DNA of 64,000 bases from Numida meleagris (GCF_002078875.1 NC_034414.1:20920765-20984764); one strand, 5' to 3'; positions 1 to 12,757 are shown, numbered from the stretch's first letter. The notes: generated by a model not told the origin, from the sequence alone. Numbers and translations are program-made.

Positions 1-1814
1 GTCCAAACTGAATTATTTGTGTGACTTTTTATGAAGTATGTTGCATATTGATGCCTTCAAATGATATTATTTATATATTGCTCTCAATCTGCTGCAGGTT
101 TTCTAGGTAACAAAAACAATTCCATACATTTCAGTTCACAAACCTCATTTAACACAGCGTATTGATATCGAACAAGAAAGAAACCTGGAAATCTTTGGAC
201 AACAAAAATGACGCAGTATTTCTAAGCAATGCCAAGGTGAGAAAAAGGAAATATCCTGGGGGCTTCTGTTCCTAAACTGAGGAGATGCTATTTTCCATGC
301 TCTTTCCCCACCATTGGCCACATTCAAGTGGAATGCAAGTGTTAAGAAGAGCAGCTACTATCTGGTCTTCCTCAGCCTGGGAACTGCCCTGGACACTATG
401 GAACAAAATTCCAGTCACACAGTGGAGGTCACTAGGTCCTGGCTCTTCTTCTGGACCAAGATCATCGTGAGTCAAAAAGGTAAACAGTGAAAAAAACTAA
501 GCATAGATTGGCAAGGAAACTTTGGTTATTTTTCAGCTAATGGAATAAGCTTGCCTAATCCTTAGTATGGTGGTGAAAGCAAATCTCAAATGTATGTACT
601 GGCAAATGTTCACACAATGAACATGGACAATGACCAAACGTCATAACAATTCCTTATTGATAAGTGATGAGTTAAAGAACAGAATTTCTGTCTGTGAATA
701 GCACTGGAAGTAACTAATGGAAAAGACTAGATACAGAATTGTCAGTCATTTGGTGAATGAGAAACATGACTAAAGTCTAAGAAAAGCAAAACCTAATTTT
801 TAAATAAAGGAAAAGAGAAACCTTAAAATTGAATAAGAATAAACAAAGTTCAAGGAAAAGTGCAAAACCAGACCATTATGCTTATACAAAGTAAAGAGAA
901 AAGCAGTTCCCAAGTTGTTCCAAGCCAATGGCAGCCCTGCCTTCCTTTTAAATAAATATGAAGAAATCATAAATGAAGCTGTGGAACATATTATTCTTTC
1001 TATTTTATTAAACACTGCTGACAAAAAGCTGCTTGCACATGGAGACAGGGCTTCAATCATCTTTTAGCCTACTGCTTACAAAGGAGAACAAAAAATGCTG
1101 ACAAACATACTTTTATCTGTGGGGATCTATGGTATAGCTCACTAATTAATTTAGGGATTCAGTAGATGCTGAAAACCTCAGATTATATACAATATATATC
1201 ATAAATGATGTGATTTTTGTAATATAATTTAATCTTATGGTACATATTTACATGTGTATGTGATTTTATTGATAATTGTTCAATTGTTTTGGTATGGCAA
1301 AAACTAAAATAAAATCAGGTATATAAATTAGCAGCTGAAAAAAATAGCAGTTGAATATAGTGCTATTTCATTTATTAATCTTCACTTATATTTGGTCTGA
1401 TGTTTGCAGTTCTAGTTTTAAGTTTTAGTTTATAGGTAATTTTGACTTGGTCATAGAGTCTTAGAAGAAATAAAAGTTTATCCTCCATTCAGGAAGATCT
1501 GGGTAGAACCATAGCATGTGCTTTTAGTGCATAGGAAGTTCAAGTGATTGTTCAACAAACCCATCTCTTCATAATATCACAGTATCTGTTATTTCTAGTA
1601 AAGATAGAATTGAATGTTGTTTTCTGTTGTGTACATTTGAAAGAAATTGTTAATTGTCCAGTTGGGTTAACAGAACAAGCTTCAACAATTCCTCCTACTG
1701 AAAAAACTCAGGGACATCTTTGATGTCAACAACTCATCACTAAAATGCAACGTGCTATATAGAAAGACTTTCTAGATTTTCTGTTTTATGTTTTATTGTC
1801 AGTGTTTCCATTAC
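1..1814. other. A+T-rich non-coding DNA with one exon-like segment
   Basis: I recognise no gene here. The stretch is ordinary A+T-rich sequence, apart from a less A+T-rich block near 270-475 that is open in several frames and is listed separately as an exon-like segment. Around 1140-1300 the sequence is almost pure A/T with short TATA-like runs. No RNA gene or mobile element is visible. Confidence 0.6.
329..466 (+). other. Exon-like segment, 138 bp, unidentified
   Basis: The segment is preceded by a pyrimidine-rich run ending in TTCAAG and followed by GTGAGT, a strong 5' splice site. Read from its first base it is open for exactly 46 codons and begins WNASVKKSSYYLVFLSLG. The translation contains two N-glycosylation sequons (NAS and NSS) and a hydrophobic stretch. 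It is visibly less A+T-rich than its surroundings. The opposite strand is also open (272-475), so the coding strand is not certain and no homology is recognised. It may be a real exon, a relic, or chance. Confidence 0.2.
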
Positions 1815-2262
1815 AGCAGAGTCAACTAATTCACCAAGATAAGCATGAGTCAGCAGCATGTCTTTGCTGCAAAGAAGGGTAATGGCATCCTGAGCTGCAT
1901 TAGGCAAAGTGCTGCCAGCAGGTTCCCCACTACTCAGCAGTGATGAGGCCACATCTGGAGTACTGTGTCCAGTTTTGTGCTGCCTAGTGCAAGAGAGACA
2001 CAGAACTACTATAGAGAGAGTAGCAAAGGGCCACAAAGGTGGAGAGACTAGAGAATGGCTTCTTTGAGGAAAGGCTGAGAGATGTGGTGAAGAGAAGGCT
2101 CAGAGGCAATCTCATCAATGTATACCTACAGGGAGAGTGCAAAGAGGACCAATCCAGGCTCTTTTTTGGCTCTTGTGCCCAATGACAGAACAAGAAGCAA
2201 TAGGTACAAACTGAAACATGGATGTTTTGTCTGAGCATTAGGAAACACACTTCCCTCTAGCA
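1815..2262 (+). mobile_element. CR1 LINE fragment, 3' part of ORF2, decayed
   Basis: This is a non-LTR retrotransposon remnant on the plus strand. It follows the CR1 ORF2 C-terminal order: the region for 'MSQQCAL...', then 'GCIRRSVAS', then the segment corresponding to 'LVRPHLEYCVQFW' (here GAGGCCACATCTGGAGTACT), then 'RRATKMI...' and 'LxxEERLRE'. Landmark strings include GGCCACAAAGGTGGAGAGAC and GAGGAAAGGCTGAGAGATG. Stops and small indels break every frame. The match fades near 2262, before the 3' UTR and the 8-bp terminal repeats. The boundaries are approximate, and the divergence suggests an old copy. Confidence 0.85.
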
Positions 2263-4034
2263 CAGCCCCAGAGATCCTGACATTTTCCTATAGCTTTAAC
2301 TCCAGGCTTAGAATTCAATTATAGACAAAGTATTTCCTCTCCAGGACAAAGTGCCACTGACATTAAACTGGAAATTCACAGGGAAGGATAACCTGTTTGA
2401 TTTCAATTATAAATGCAACTGTAAATGACAATAGATCATGGCCTTTCATTTTATTGTCATGCCCCACCTAATACCTCATTTTGTCAGCAGAATGAAAAAA
2501 GATGTATAACTTACTGCTACTTTTTTAAGACAACTTCACGAATGATACATCACTCTGGAAATAATATCTTTACACTGTGAGAGCAATGTTTTTCTTCGGT
2601 GAATTTAAAGTACCAAGTGAATGTATCAGACATTTAATTTCTTCTACTGTGGGGTTATTGTGACTGGAAAACACAATTTACATTTATTGAAAATAAAATC
2701 TTAACTATATATGCCTCAAAAACATAATGAGTAAAAATTTAGCAGCAAAATTGCTCTGCCTCATCCTCATGTTTAGCATAAATTCAAAGTGAAATTCTAG
2801 TTTGGGGAAAAGAGCTTCAGAAAAGACCTCCCAGACAAGGCAAATTTAACACAGCAGATTTCTAAATTTTCACTGCAAAAAAAGGGTAATGACTTGCTTT
2901 ATCCATGCAAGATCCTAAAGCAAGTTAGCTATAGCTTTTGAAAAAGTGGATCAAAGAAGAAATGGCTTGTGCAATGACATCACTGGTAGAGAACACTGTC
3001 AAAATGAAAGAGGAAAAAAAAGTAGTTCACAGTACAAGTAACTATTATTAGTAATTACTGTAGTAAATAAAATAACTCTCCTTTTCAACGTGCATTTTCA
3101 AGTACTTATAACTTCCTAAATAAATTACTTCCAACTAAATATCTTCAGTTTCCTCTATACACTAAATCTGGATATAACTTGTAAATATAAGACAAATTAG
3201 CACTTAACTCTCAAATTATCATTTAACTCTGCTACACTTTTCTCATAATGTATTTTTCACTTAACTCTACTATGTAAATCATAGCATACATAATAACCTA
3301 TTTTCTTACCATCAATCCTTGGAGGACTGTGGCCACTGGTGAGAATATCAAAAACCACATAGACAGGATCCACACGTATTGTATTTCCAGAGTGCTTGCA
3401 TGCTTTCAGGATAGATTATTCCATTTCTTGTACACCTGTCACTCTACCTGAAAAAAAATAGAAATTATATTTACTGAATGGGTGAAAAGGACTAGGAAGA
3501 GTGAAGAGTTTCACAGCCTGAGTGCATGATATAAGACACCAAATTAACAAATGATGTGCACCATAACATGCAAAGCAAATTTGAAAAATGTAGCAGTAGA
3601 GAGGAAACAAACAAACAAAAACCCACTTAAAAATAGTTATCATTCTTTTCAGTATCTGAGCAATCCGTAGTTGATACTAAATAATTTAAGATTTCTGAAT
3701 GTGGTATGATACAAACATACTTTGACAGATGTTGACTCAAATTAGATGGATTAAAAAGTGAGAGAGCAATTTACGACCTAGCAATGAATGAAGGCAGTAA
3801 GCACCATATTTATGCTCGTAAGTGCTCTGAAATATGGTATAAGTTGGTAAAAGATCAACTTGCACCTGAGTTTCCCAAATTTTCTCATGCAGTCTTCAGC
3901 TCTCACTTTTATCTCTACATTCCCATTAATTCACATGGAAGTTGTATGTTGTTTTAAAGAACATATGAAACCCGAAATATCTAATGATCTTTCAGCATCA
4001 GTGTAAATAAGTGGATTAAAAATCATAAAAAAAT
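2263..4034. other. A+T-rich non-coding DNA
   Basis: No gene or element is recognised apart from the exon-like segment at 3310-3447, listed separately. The stretch contains A+T-rich sequence with small homopolymer runs. Confidence 0.6.
3310..3447 (-). other. Exon-like segment with in-frame stop, 138 bp
   Basis: On the minus strand a near-perfect acceptor (a run of T ending in TTTTCAG) precedes 3447 and a strong donor (GATG followed by GTAAGA) follows 3310. The interval is 138 bp, a multiple of three, with phase 1 at both ends. The natural-looking frame reads ...RVTGVQEME, then a TAA stop, then about 35 open codons that include GNTIRVDPVYVVFDILTSGH and end ...PPRID. I do not recognise the family. 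The internal stop means it is either a dead exon, a non-coding RNA exon, a sequence error, or chance. Confidence 0.2.
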
Positions 4035-4102
4035 AATCATAGAATCACAGAATCATAAAATGGCTCAGGTTGGTAGGGACTTTAAAGATCATCAGGTTGG
4101 AA
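4035..4102 (-). mobile_element. CR1 LINE 3' tail
   Basis: Read on the minus strand, the segment ends with the CR1 3' UTR signature: GATGATCTTTAAAGTCCC, then 'ACCAACCTGAGCC', then imperfect 8-bp ATTCTATG-type repeats. On the plus strand this appears as ATCATAGAATCACAGAATC followed by GGTTGGTAGGGAC. Only the last ~70 bp survive, a heavily 5'-truncated insertion of the kind typical of CR1. Confidence 0.85.
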
Positions 4103-7100
4103 TTTACCTGAGTACTGCTACTCTAGAACAGACCAATAGTCTGTCTAGTCCATTGCAGCATAACTTCTATAAAGAATGTGTATTCCATAGTAATTAATTC
4201 CACAATATTCATTTCATTAAAAAGTGAAAGTAAAAGAATAGATTTGCACTTAAGTAGTGAAAAAGTTACATGGAGAATATGTAAACACGTGTTATGGAGG
4301 CAGTAAGACGAAATAGGTTTACTACAGATCTTTGTTCCTTTAGGATATGATTCCACAAGAAATTCTTAAAGAAAGTTGTGTTTGAAAATATTTCTAATGA
4401 TTTATTGAATGTATGTTAGAAATGTTGATGATAGTTTAAGAAATTCTGCCATGGCTGGTGAAAATGATTATAAGAATAATGATTATTTAAAGTGTGTATT
4501 TAATACTTTTATCCATTAGTGATACTTTAGGCTCATTTTTCCTATAATCTCTCCAGTGTTCTTTCCCAATATGCATGATAGAGTTTTAAATTGAAACCTA
4601 CCTTACTGAATCAAATCTGATCTTCAAGATCTATGGAGGAGTGTCTTGTAAACAGGATTTATGGTGATGATGAAAGTAAAAATCCTGCAAGAAATGAAAC
4701 ATTACTTTAAGGAGCTGTACAGTGATGTAGGACTGTTTGGGAAAAAAAAAATAATGGTGATGTAAAAGAGTCTGAATTTGTTGAATGTCTATCACAATAG
4801 TTTTCTTTTTTTTCCCCTACATTTCTCTCTCCTTATGCATTTCCTATCAATATTACCTGTTTTACACTCCTTTGTACATGTAAGTGTAAATTATCTCCAA
4901 CAAATGAAAAAAAACCACAAACTATTATTTAAGATAGGAGAAGTGGTACTGGTGTCAAAGTTTTAGGTACTACAGGCTTTGGGCAATAAGTAGGGGTAAT
5001 ACCAAGAAAACTGGGATACTAGGGTGAAGTTTTCAAACTTTACAAAAATTATGTACAAATACGTTCAGTGAAAATTGGGAGGACAAGGGACAGGGTCTTT
5101 AATTAAAAGCAGATCAGGTGGGACTTTCTCTCAAAAGTTCACTTTGTTAATCCAGCTCCATTTAAAATGGGTTCTCCAAAGAGGAGCCAGCTTAAATTAA
5201 TTATGAGTTTTGGAAAAGACATTCAGTAATTCTGTGTGAAAAGCATATTCATAAAAGCATGAATTACCCATCTGTGGTTCTAAAGTACATAAAGCTCACT
5301 TAACTAGAATTCCTATTCTAGAAATTTGGAGGAGATATTTAGGTTCAATGTAGAAATTCAATGCAAACACTACCAAAAAGGAGGCAGAAAGCTGTTTTAA
5401 TTTTGTATTAAAAACTTCTCCCAGAAACAGCCTAAGACTAATATTATATAAAAACTAATTTTAGAACAAAAATACTGATAACATCAAACTACTCCTAATT
5501 TGATGATGTGTAGAATAAACAACAAGGGTTTTTTGCTTGTTTGTTTGTTTGCTTTTCTTTTACTATGCCCCCTCTCTCCTCAAGTTATATCACTAATAGG
5601 AAAAAAATAAAAAGAAACACAAGTAGTAATAATTAACTGGTCCCAAAGTGATTATTTTTACACAAGTACTGCTCCTTAACATTCACTTAAGAATTCAAAC
5701 AGTTATTAAAATGACACATGGTAAGACTTAAATGTTGTTATTTTCAAGCTTGTTTTGTATTGATTTGTTTTTTAATAGTCAAAAAAAAAAAAACAGGAAA
5801 GGATATTTTCATAAAAGAGTTTTTCACACTTCTATGACTTCTAAAATACAGAATATAGAGAACATTTCTAATTTATTTATTCTAAAAAACCATTTCCTCT
5901 GGTTATCACAAAGTATGTACTTAATCTATAAATGAATACTCTAGAACGAGAGGTGAGTCTAAAATTTTTCTAGTTTTTAGGCAGAATGTCATGGTTCCTG
6001 TTAAATTAATGCTTTACAGATAAGAACTTGAGCTTGCTAAAATGTGCTGACACAAATTTCTCATTTGCTAAAGTATACAGGTCTAGCAACATCAAAACAT
6101 CACCAAATCTGACTGTTCTACAAACAAAGCCACTAGGACAGATTTTAAGTGGCATTCAGTTGCTGAAATACATGGATTGGAACATTTTGAGATTTACAGA
6201 GTTTGTCTAAGTGCATTAATCACCTAACTCCATATGTCTTCATCTTTAAAAGCCCTTCAAGCAAGAACGCCATTTGTTTGTTTGCTAATATAAGAGAAAA
6301 TAATACATCCTAAAGGTATAAAGTCCATATGTAATTTACAAAACTAAGGAATATTTGTTACAGATAGTCAGCATCATTCATTTCAACTTAATCACACCAA
6401 GTTATTTGCGGCTATTCCATTTTTAAAAAGTCTTAATTTTTATTTTTTACTTCCTTTCAGCAGAAGAAAAACAGCATCTTTTCACAATGGTATTAGGTGG
6501 GAGGCTGAGTATGGCAGGATTATGAGTCAGCTATAAAACCTGCTGGTCAGTAAAAAAAAACCCAAATCCTGTAACAGTTGCTGAGGTTATTCTGTGCAGA
6601 CAGAAAATACATTAGATAATATACTCACAGCTTCAAATTTATTTCCAGAATATTATATTAAGATACAGAGAATATCTGAGATACAACACTCCTGCCTTGC
6701 TGCAGAAAACTTCAAATACTGCCATCTTATATATTCCATCTTTAACAAGCTGAATGATGCTTGCTCTGGGCTAGTTCTGTATTACACCCATGCATTCCTT
6801 TGGGATTTGATTTTGTAAGGCTTTTAAGTGAGATATCTATAGTGCAATCATACTGATGAAGACCTGTATTCCAAGCTCTAGAATGGCAAGGATTTCTGCT
6901 TTTGTAAAATGAGAGCAAGTATATACACTCAAGCCCTTTGTCACACAACAGTGTGGGAGTAGAAGAGTTTATTAGGCAAGGTGCTAGGAGTGAGAGGGAA
7001 GTAAGATCTAACTACTTGCAGCTATAACACATTATTATTCATTGCATGGTGTGTCACTCTGACTGTCGTAATGCACAGAAGAAGGCATACACTCAACAGC

Positions 7101-8633
7101 ACTGAGGGATTGCAGAGGCATGGGTCATTTTGGGGAAATACTTCTGTCACGATTCAAGCACAGGTTTGCTGCTCACTGTTGAATGGTTCTAGCATCACAA
7201 GCTATCAACTAATAACCAACAACAAACAAAATTACAAATCAAGACATATCTGTGAAGGTTTCCTGAGAAGGAGGTAGAATTCAGTGTTTAAAGTATTCTG
7301 TTAATATTATTCAACAACATTTGTTAGTCTTTGAGAATGTGATCTGAACACAATCTAGGCCAAATGTGCAAACAATTGCATGGGTATGGGTGTCAGCAAC
7401 ACTTTACACTGAGGAAGAAGGTTAATAGAAGATGGTAGAAGATGCAGGGCCAGAGAAGGCATAAGTATAAAATTTAAAATCACCAAGGTAGAACATAAAT
7501 AAATAAAGATCAAGATAAGGAGTTCAGATACAGGCATCATGTTGAAAAAAACAGACACACCAATTCAAAAAAAAACTGTTCTCAAACATAATTCTCGGGT
7601 TATGAAGCATTATTGCAATCAGCCTGCTGGAGACCTTCTTGCTTCTAGCAGTTAGTATCACTGCTTAGAAACCTCATCTGGACTTCACCAATGTTAACGT
7701 GTTTCTTTTAGAATACTGTGAATATCAAGATACAAGAGACTTTATACTAACTCACACTGTAATCTTCCTTTTTGCAGAGACATTTCAACAGAAATGAGAG
7801 ATGCAAAGAGTATTTCCTGGGAAAATAACTATTGGAGGAGCTAAAGATCATGGCTCCCTATTAGTATCAATTTGTTAATAACATTATAACATTTAAATCT
7901 ATGAATTTATTACCTATAAACTGTGAAAAACAAACAACTTGCTCTATGAACACAAATCTTTTCATCAGTTTGTCTAAAATCAACACATAGGAAGTACAGA
8001 CATTGGAAATATACACACCTCTGTAGAGGAGCATAACTTCTGGTAAATGATTCACATAGAATTTTCACGCATAAAAAAAGAAAAATGGCATTTCTATACA
8101 ATCTCTTAAAATTTTAATAGGCACAATACAATCATTATACAAAAGACCATCATACCAAGGGACTTGAAATAACATTCTAATTTAATCAGAAATTCAATGT
8201 TCTAAACAGTACAAAATATGTCCCTCCTACTCTGACCATTTCCTAGCTCAATGAATACTTGGAGAACAGGGAGAGAATATATCAGAACAATGATACTGCT
8301 GACAAAGGTGTTAAGAAAAGGTCAGGATGAATGTTGAATAGAAAACTAGAAAAAATTTATACATTCATATTCTCAATAGCAATACATTTATAAGTTTGAT
8401 ATCAGCTATGATTGTTTTTTTATATTCAGAATTGCTATTCAATGATTTTTAGCAAAACTTCTTAAGAAAAAATCAACATGAACAAAAAATTGACACTTTT
8501 TTAATGGAACAAAAAAGCAACTTAAGTAGAGATACATTATATTATTTCAGCTTGTTATGCTCTGTGTATAGTTTTGGATTATTCTTTTTCATTACTCTAT
8601 GCAGGGGACAATTAATATAATATAACTATTATC
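4103..8633. other. A+T-rich non-coding DNA
   Basis: No gene is recognised. The stretch includes a short TTTG-rich run near 5530-5560 and a 12-A run near 5780. The open frames are short and have no recognisable protein character. Confidence 0.6.
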
Positions 8634-8780
8634 TTGGTTGGAAGAGACCTCCAGGGGTCACACTCTGAAATCTTCCCCAAAAAAGGCTAATTAGATCAGG
8701 TAGCTCAGGGCTGTGTCCAGTGAAGACCTGACCACCTACAAGATCCCACAGTCTCTCTTGGCAATCAATTCTGGTATTAA
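8634..8780 (-). mobile_element. CR1 LINE 3' end fragment
   Basis: On the plus strand the sequence starts TTGGTTGGAAGAGACCTCCA and continues with AGGTAGCTCAGGGCTGTGTC, CAGTGAAGACCTGA and ACCACCTACAAGATCCCACA. This is the reverse complement of the CR1 3' region just before the terminal repeats. The ATTCTATG repeats themselves are not visible at the left edge. No coding frame remains. The right boundary is approximate. Confidence 0.8.
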
Positions 8781-9177
8781 ATCAACTCCACAGTACTTTT
8801 TTTCTGCTATTATTAATGCTAGCTAATGCAAGCAAACGCCATGAGAGGAAGGAATCACAAACTCCTTCTTAGCTCTCCTTGCTTGCAAAGCAACAGTGTT
8901 CTTTGCTGAATTGGTGCTGAATTTGCCATCACCAAAATATACAATATGCTTTTAAATTTGGAACCTCTCTCATGTCAGAGGAATAAAGACAGTATTAACT
9001 GTGGTAATATGTGCATATAAATGATCACGTGGAAATAAATATTATGCTTTTAAATGTTATAGAGATCAAAATTCAAGTTAGAACAACTGGAATCATCCAG
9101 TTACAAAAGTTCATTTCAAATTCCAGTCCTTAAAATATAGATGAAGTATAGCTGGAGCAGTTCACCTGTTACTTAGG
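8781..9177. other. Non-coding spacer
   Basis: Nothing is recognisable between the CR1 fragment and the LTR. The last six bases (CTTAGG) are the 5' copy of the probable LTR target duplication. Confidence 0.6.
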
Positions 9178-9711
9178 TGTCATGGTTTTATGATTTTTGA
9201 TGGGTATTCCACATCATAACATCATGTAGTGTACTGGGAGTTAAAGAGTTAATGCTGCAGTTTCATGGATTGTTGATATTTCCGATCTCTTGGTCTCAGA
9301 AGAGAAGAATGAACTACAACTCCCAGAAGACTTCACTGTTTCATTTCCGTTTTCTGTTTGGAGGGAAAGATGAAACTGACTGAGTCACGAGACTGGCTCT
9401 TTGCTCTCTATGCTCCCCGGCTGTTTCGCTTACAGCATTAGAGTAAGGATTTCAGTTTCAGAAACTCTCTCTCATTTTGTTTATTAGCTTCAATTCCAAT
9501 CATATTGTATTATACTGTATTATCTCACATTCCAGTATTATATTTAGTAAACTAAGTTTTTTTTCCCTTAGCTTGTTGCTGCTGTTTCCCTCATCTAGGC
9601 CTGTCTCCCTGCCTTTTCACTTCCCACTGTTCTCTTTCCTGGGGCACGGGCCTGTGCATCCTTTCACCTCCTTTGTCACAGAACCAGGCCGAGCAAGGCT
9701 GAAGTGTGACA
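9178..9711 (+). mobile_element. Solo LTR of an endogenous retrovirus, 534 bp
   Basis: The element begins TGTCATGG, a start common to many avian ERV LTRs, and ends GTGTGACA, so its edges form the short inverted repeat TGTCA/TGACA. It is flanked by CTTAGG (9172-9177) and CTTAAG (9712-9717), a 6-bp target duplication with one mismatch. No gag, pol or env sequence lies on either side, so this is a solo LTR left by recombination. Inside are an ACTACAACTCCCAGAAGAC motif at 9313-9331, an AP-1 site TGAGTCA at 9381-9387, and an ISRE-like core at 9450-9459 (GAAACTGAAA on the minus strand). I could not see a clear AATAAA. A 6-bp duplication suits a class II (ERVK-type) element, but the family name is not established. 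Confidence 0.75.
9313..9331 (+). promoter_or_regulatory. ZNF143/SBF-like motif inside the LTR
   Basis: ACTACAACTCCCAGAAGAC closely matches the long promoter motif bound by ZNF143 in vertebrates, known in the form ACTACAATTCCCAGAATGC. The ACTACAACTCCCAG core is intact and only the 3' end deviates. Binding in this species is inferred, not shown. Confidence 0.45.
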
Positions 9712-12373
9712 CTTAAGTCTGTTAGAAGAAGCTTTATTTTCTATTTCAGATTGTTTTGGATCATTCCAGATTAAACTAGCCTAATCTGGATAATCTAAAT
9801 TTATGCTGTTATTAGAAAGAATATATATATATTTTTTTTACTGTAACAAGTTGAGCTAAAAAGAAGTTTCATAAAAGATGCAATCCATCAACTGTTAGTT
9901 TGTTGTTGACATTGATTTTTTATTTTGATTTTAAAAAGTAAGTATTACTCTAATACTCTTAGATGTAAGACATTTTTTATTTTTATTAGAGCAATTCAGA
10001 TCCAATCCGGATAAAATGAGAGAAAGTGAAATTTAGTTACAGGTAATTTTAGAATATGAATATAAAATTGTTAAAATATTACTAAAATATTCTGCTTTCA
10101 ACAGACACTTGAAAAATAGCAAAAAAAATGTAAGACAGTCTGTGGCTATGCATGGTGCATTTCCATTGAAATGGGAAGACAATTGTATCCGAAAGGTTAA
10201 CTCTCAGACATCTCTAACTATTAATTGTCCGTTCCTATTTGACAGGAAAGTATAAACAATGAGTTTGTTAGAAATACTTTCACTAGAAAGGTTGAATTAT
10301 TTGTTCTCTTATACAAAATGACTGTCTGCTATGCTTTTACGTACTTATATTTACACATATATATGCATTTGTATACACACACATACACATTTTTTTGTCT
10401 GCTCTTGTCAAGCAGAGTCAGAACAATTTTCCCGGTAAATATAGCTTTAAGCATCAACCCAGAAAAAAACAAATCTGAGGTACTAATAAAATTTTGCAGA
10501 TTTCATATGAGAAAAAATGAAATCATCAGAAGACATGAAAACTCTATTAGGAATCAGCATATAGATTCAAGCCTTTCCCAGCAACTTCCATCCTTGTGCC
10601 AAACGACAGACAAGCAGAAGAGATTTCTCCTTCTGCTGAAGTCTTTCTACGTTGCTTGCCAGCACTATCGTGGCATTAGGGAAACTGAAATAGAACTGAG
10701 TATAAAACTACAACAAAAGGAGACCAAATTGTTTCCCTACTTATTATCAGTTTATGAAAGTAACTGTATACTGTACTGTACTCCCAAAGGATCATTTACT
10801 TCATATTGACTCATCAATGAGCTTTTTCTGTACAGGCTTCATCAATGATGACACTGATATAAAATTCAGTTGAATACACTTCTAGCTATGTATGTCTTTT
10901 TCCTCAGTGTATGTGAGACACAATCACAGACTCGGGGAACACTAACTGAAATAGCAAAGCAGTCTTTTGACTTACATTAATCTCCCATTCCAGGTAAATT
11001 CAGCAAAGTCAACTCTTGATTTTTTTCTTGCTTTCAATAACCACTCTAGCAAAGCTTTCCTGAAGGCAAATATGTTTTTATGTAATAGCACCTTGCAGCA
11101 GAAAAAGGTTGCACACAAACTTTTCCAAGCATTTGTATTTGTAAGACCTCAAATTATAAAGCACACATTCTATACGTGCATTTCCTACGTTTTCCATCCT
11201 AATCTTGTCTTAATTATATATGAAAATCAATTCACCCTTGAATCATTCCCAAGTTACTACAAAAACACAAGACAAAGTGTAGAAATGCAAGTGCTGATGA
11301 TTTTGCTACAAATTCATAGATTGAAAACAAAACAATTGTATCAGTGACATTGTTAAGAGCAGTACAGTTATTTTCCTACAGATTCTCATTGTATTATGAG
11401 TCACATTGTAAAAGAGTAAAATAGATGAAGTCATACTCTGTTAATATGGAATAAGCATTCTGAAGACTACAGTTCTCAGCATACACACGGTTCTTATTAA
11501 CTTTCTACACACATTAGTATTTCTACAAAATACAAGAATCTGCAATTCTTACCACAGTAATACAAATGAAAGCAGCCTGGTAATACTTTAGGAAATAAAC
11601 TGTTGCCATCCATGGGATTTTTGCAAGTCTCCTGAAAATTTCAGGCAAAATCCTACCTGCATCTTTACAGTTGTAAAGCCAACATAATTATTCTGTGGAA
11701 TCTTGCCTAGTTAATTTGTACTCTTCATGATACCAGGTGCTGTTCTGGCTTACTGTGAGGGAAAGTCTGATATATGCCAAGCATGGCCTATAGCAGTCAC
11801 TTGGCTATGGTAACTATCTCAGTAACAAGACGGTTAGGAAGGGAACACTGTCTCCTTCCTTCCCAGGTTCTCTAGAACTTCCCAACAGGAAATGTAAATG
11901 TTTCCCAAGCATGAAAATTACACAAGTTTGCCTGAGCTCAATAGCCTGGAAAGAGGAGCAGAGATTAGCCTTCTGTGATCGCAGTTGCTTCTCCTGCTCT
12001 GACTGATGAACAAAAACAAAGTCAACATCTATCTCTTCACAACTGAGCTTCATAGTCTTGGGAAGAACAGCTTCATTTTGACCTTCACCTAATTCAGTAT
12101 ATTACTTTGCAATTCAGCTGCCACTCAAATGAAAAGATGTGCTAGGATGAAAACACATGTAAGGATATACCATAAACTTATATTTTTTTTCCTTCCTGTG
12201 CAGAACAATAATCTGCCTTTGAATTTACAGATCTTGTCACTAGAACTGCAGAAAAAAAAAGAAAAAAAAAACTCTGATTTGCACACATCTTGTTGGACTG
12301 GCCATGTTCTAACAATTTGCATAAAGTAAGTCTCAAGAGAAAACCAATTCATTTTCTTTGGCCAAAAAAAAAA

Positions 12374-12413
12374 ATATATATATATATATAATAAATATAT
12401 ATATATATATATA
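12374..12413. repeat. (TA)n microsatellite
   Basis: Two blocks of alternating TA, separated by a central ATAA interruption, follow an 11-base A run. The array is self-complementary and probably length-polymorphic. Confidence 0.95.
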
Positions 12414-12723
12414 AAGCAGAATATCTCAGAACGGCTTTGTGCTATTCTTGCACTTTATTTCATAGATCAGCTCTCAGATAACCACAAGCAGTTTATTTGC
12501 CTCTAGACAGTTATGGTCTTTAGTTTAAGTGCCCAGTTTAATTAATTTATCCTATTATTGTCATTGCAATCTATGGGATAATAATTGCATTTCTGTATAT
12601 TCTGAGGGTATGAAGATAGGCTGAAAAAAGCAGAAATATATTATTATTTCCAAGTGAGAGAGCAAACCAGTCTGCTTCACAATTTCAGAACTATGAACGG
12701 ATTTTTACCTTGAATGCCAGTAA

Positions 12724-12757
12724 AAATATATATGTATATATAGATATATAAATATAC
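12724..12757. repeat. Imperfect (TA)n tract
   Basis: An interrupted TATA-type tract with ATATATGTATATATAGATAT at its core. It is a second, less regular A+T microsatellite about 310 bp after the first. Confidence 0.8.

Noticed and set aside
10318..10809. 163-codon open frame on +, the longest in the window
   Set aside because: It starts with low-complexity TA/CA-rich codons and shows no domain, splice context or recognisable homology. One ORF of about this length is plausible by chance in 64 kb of A+T-rich DNA searched on both strands.
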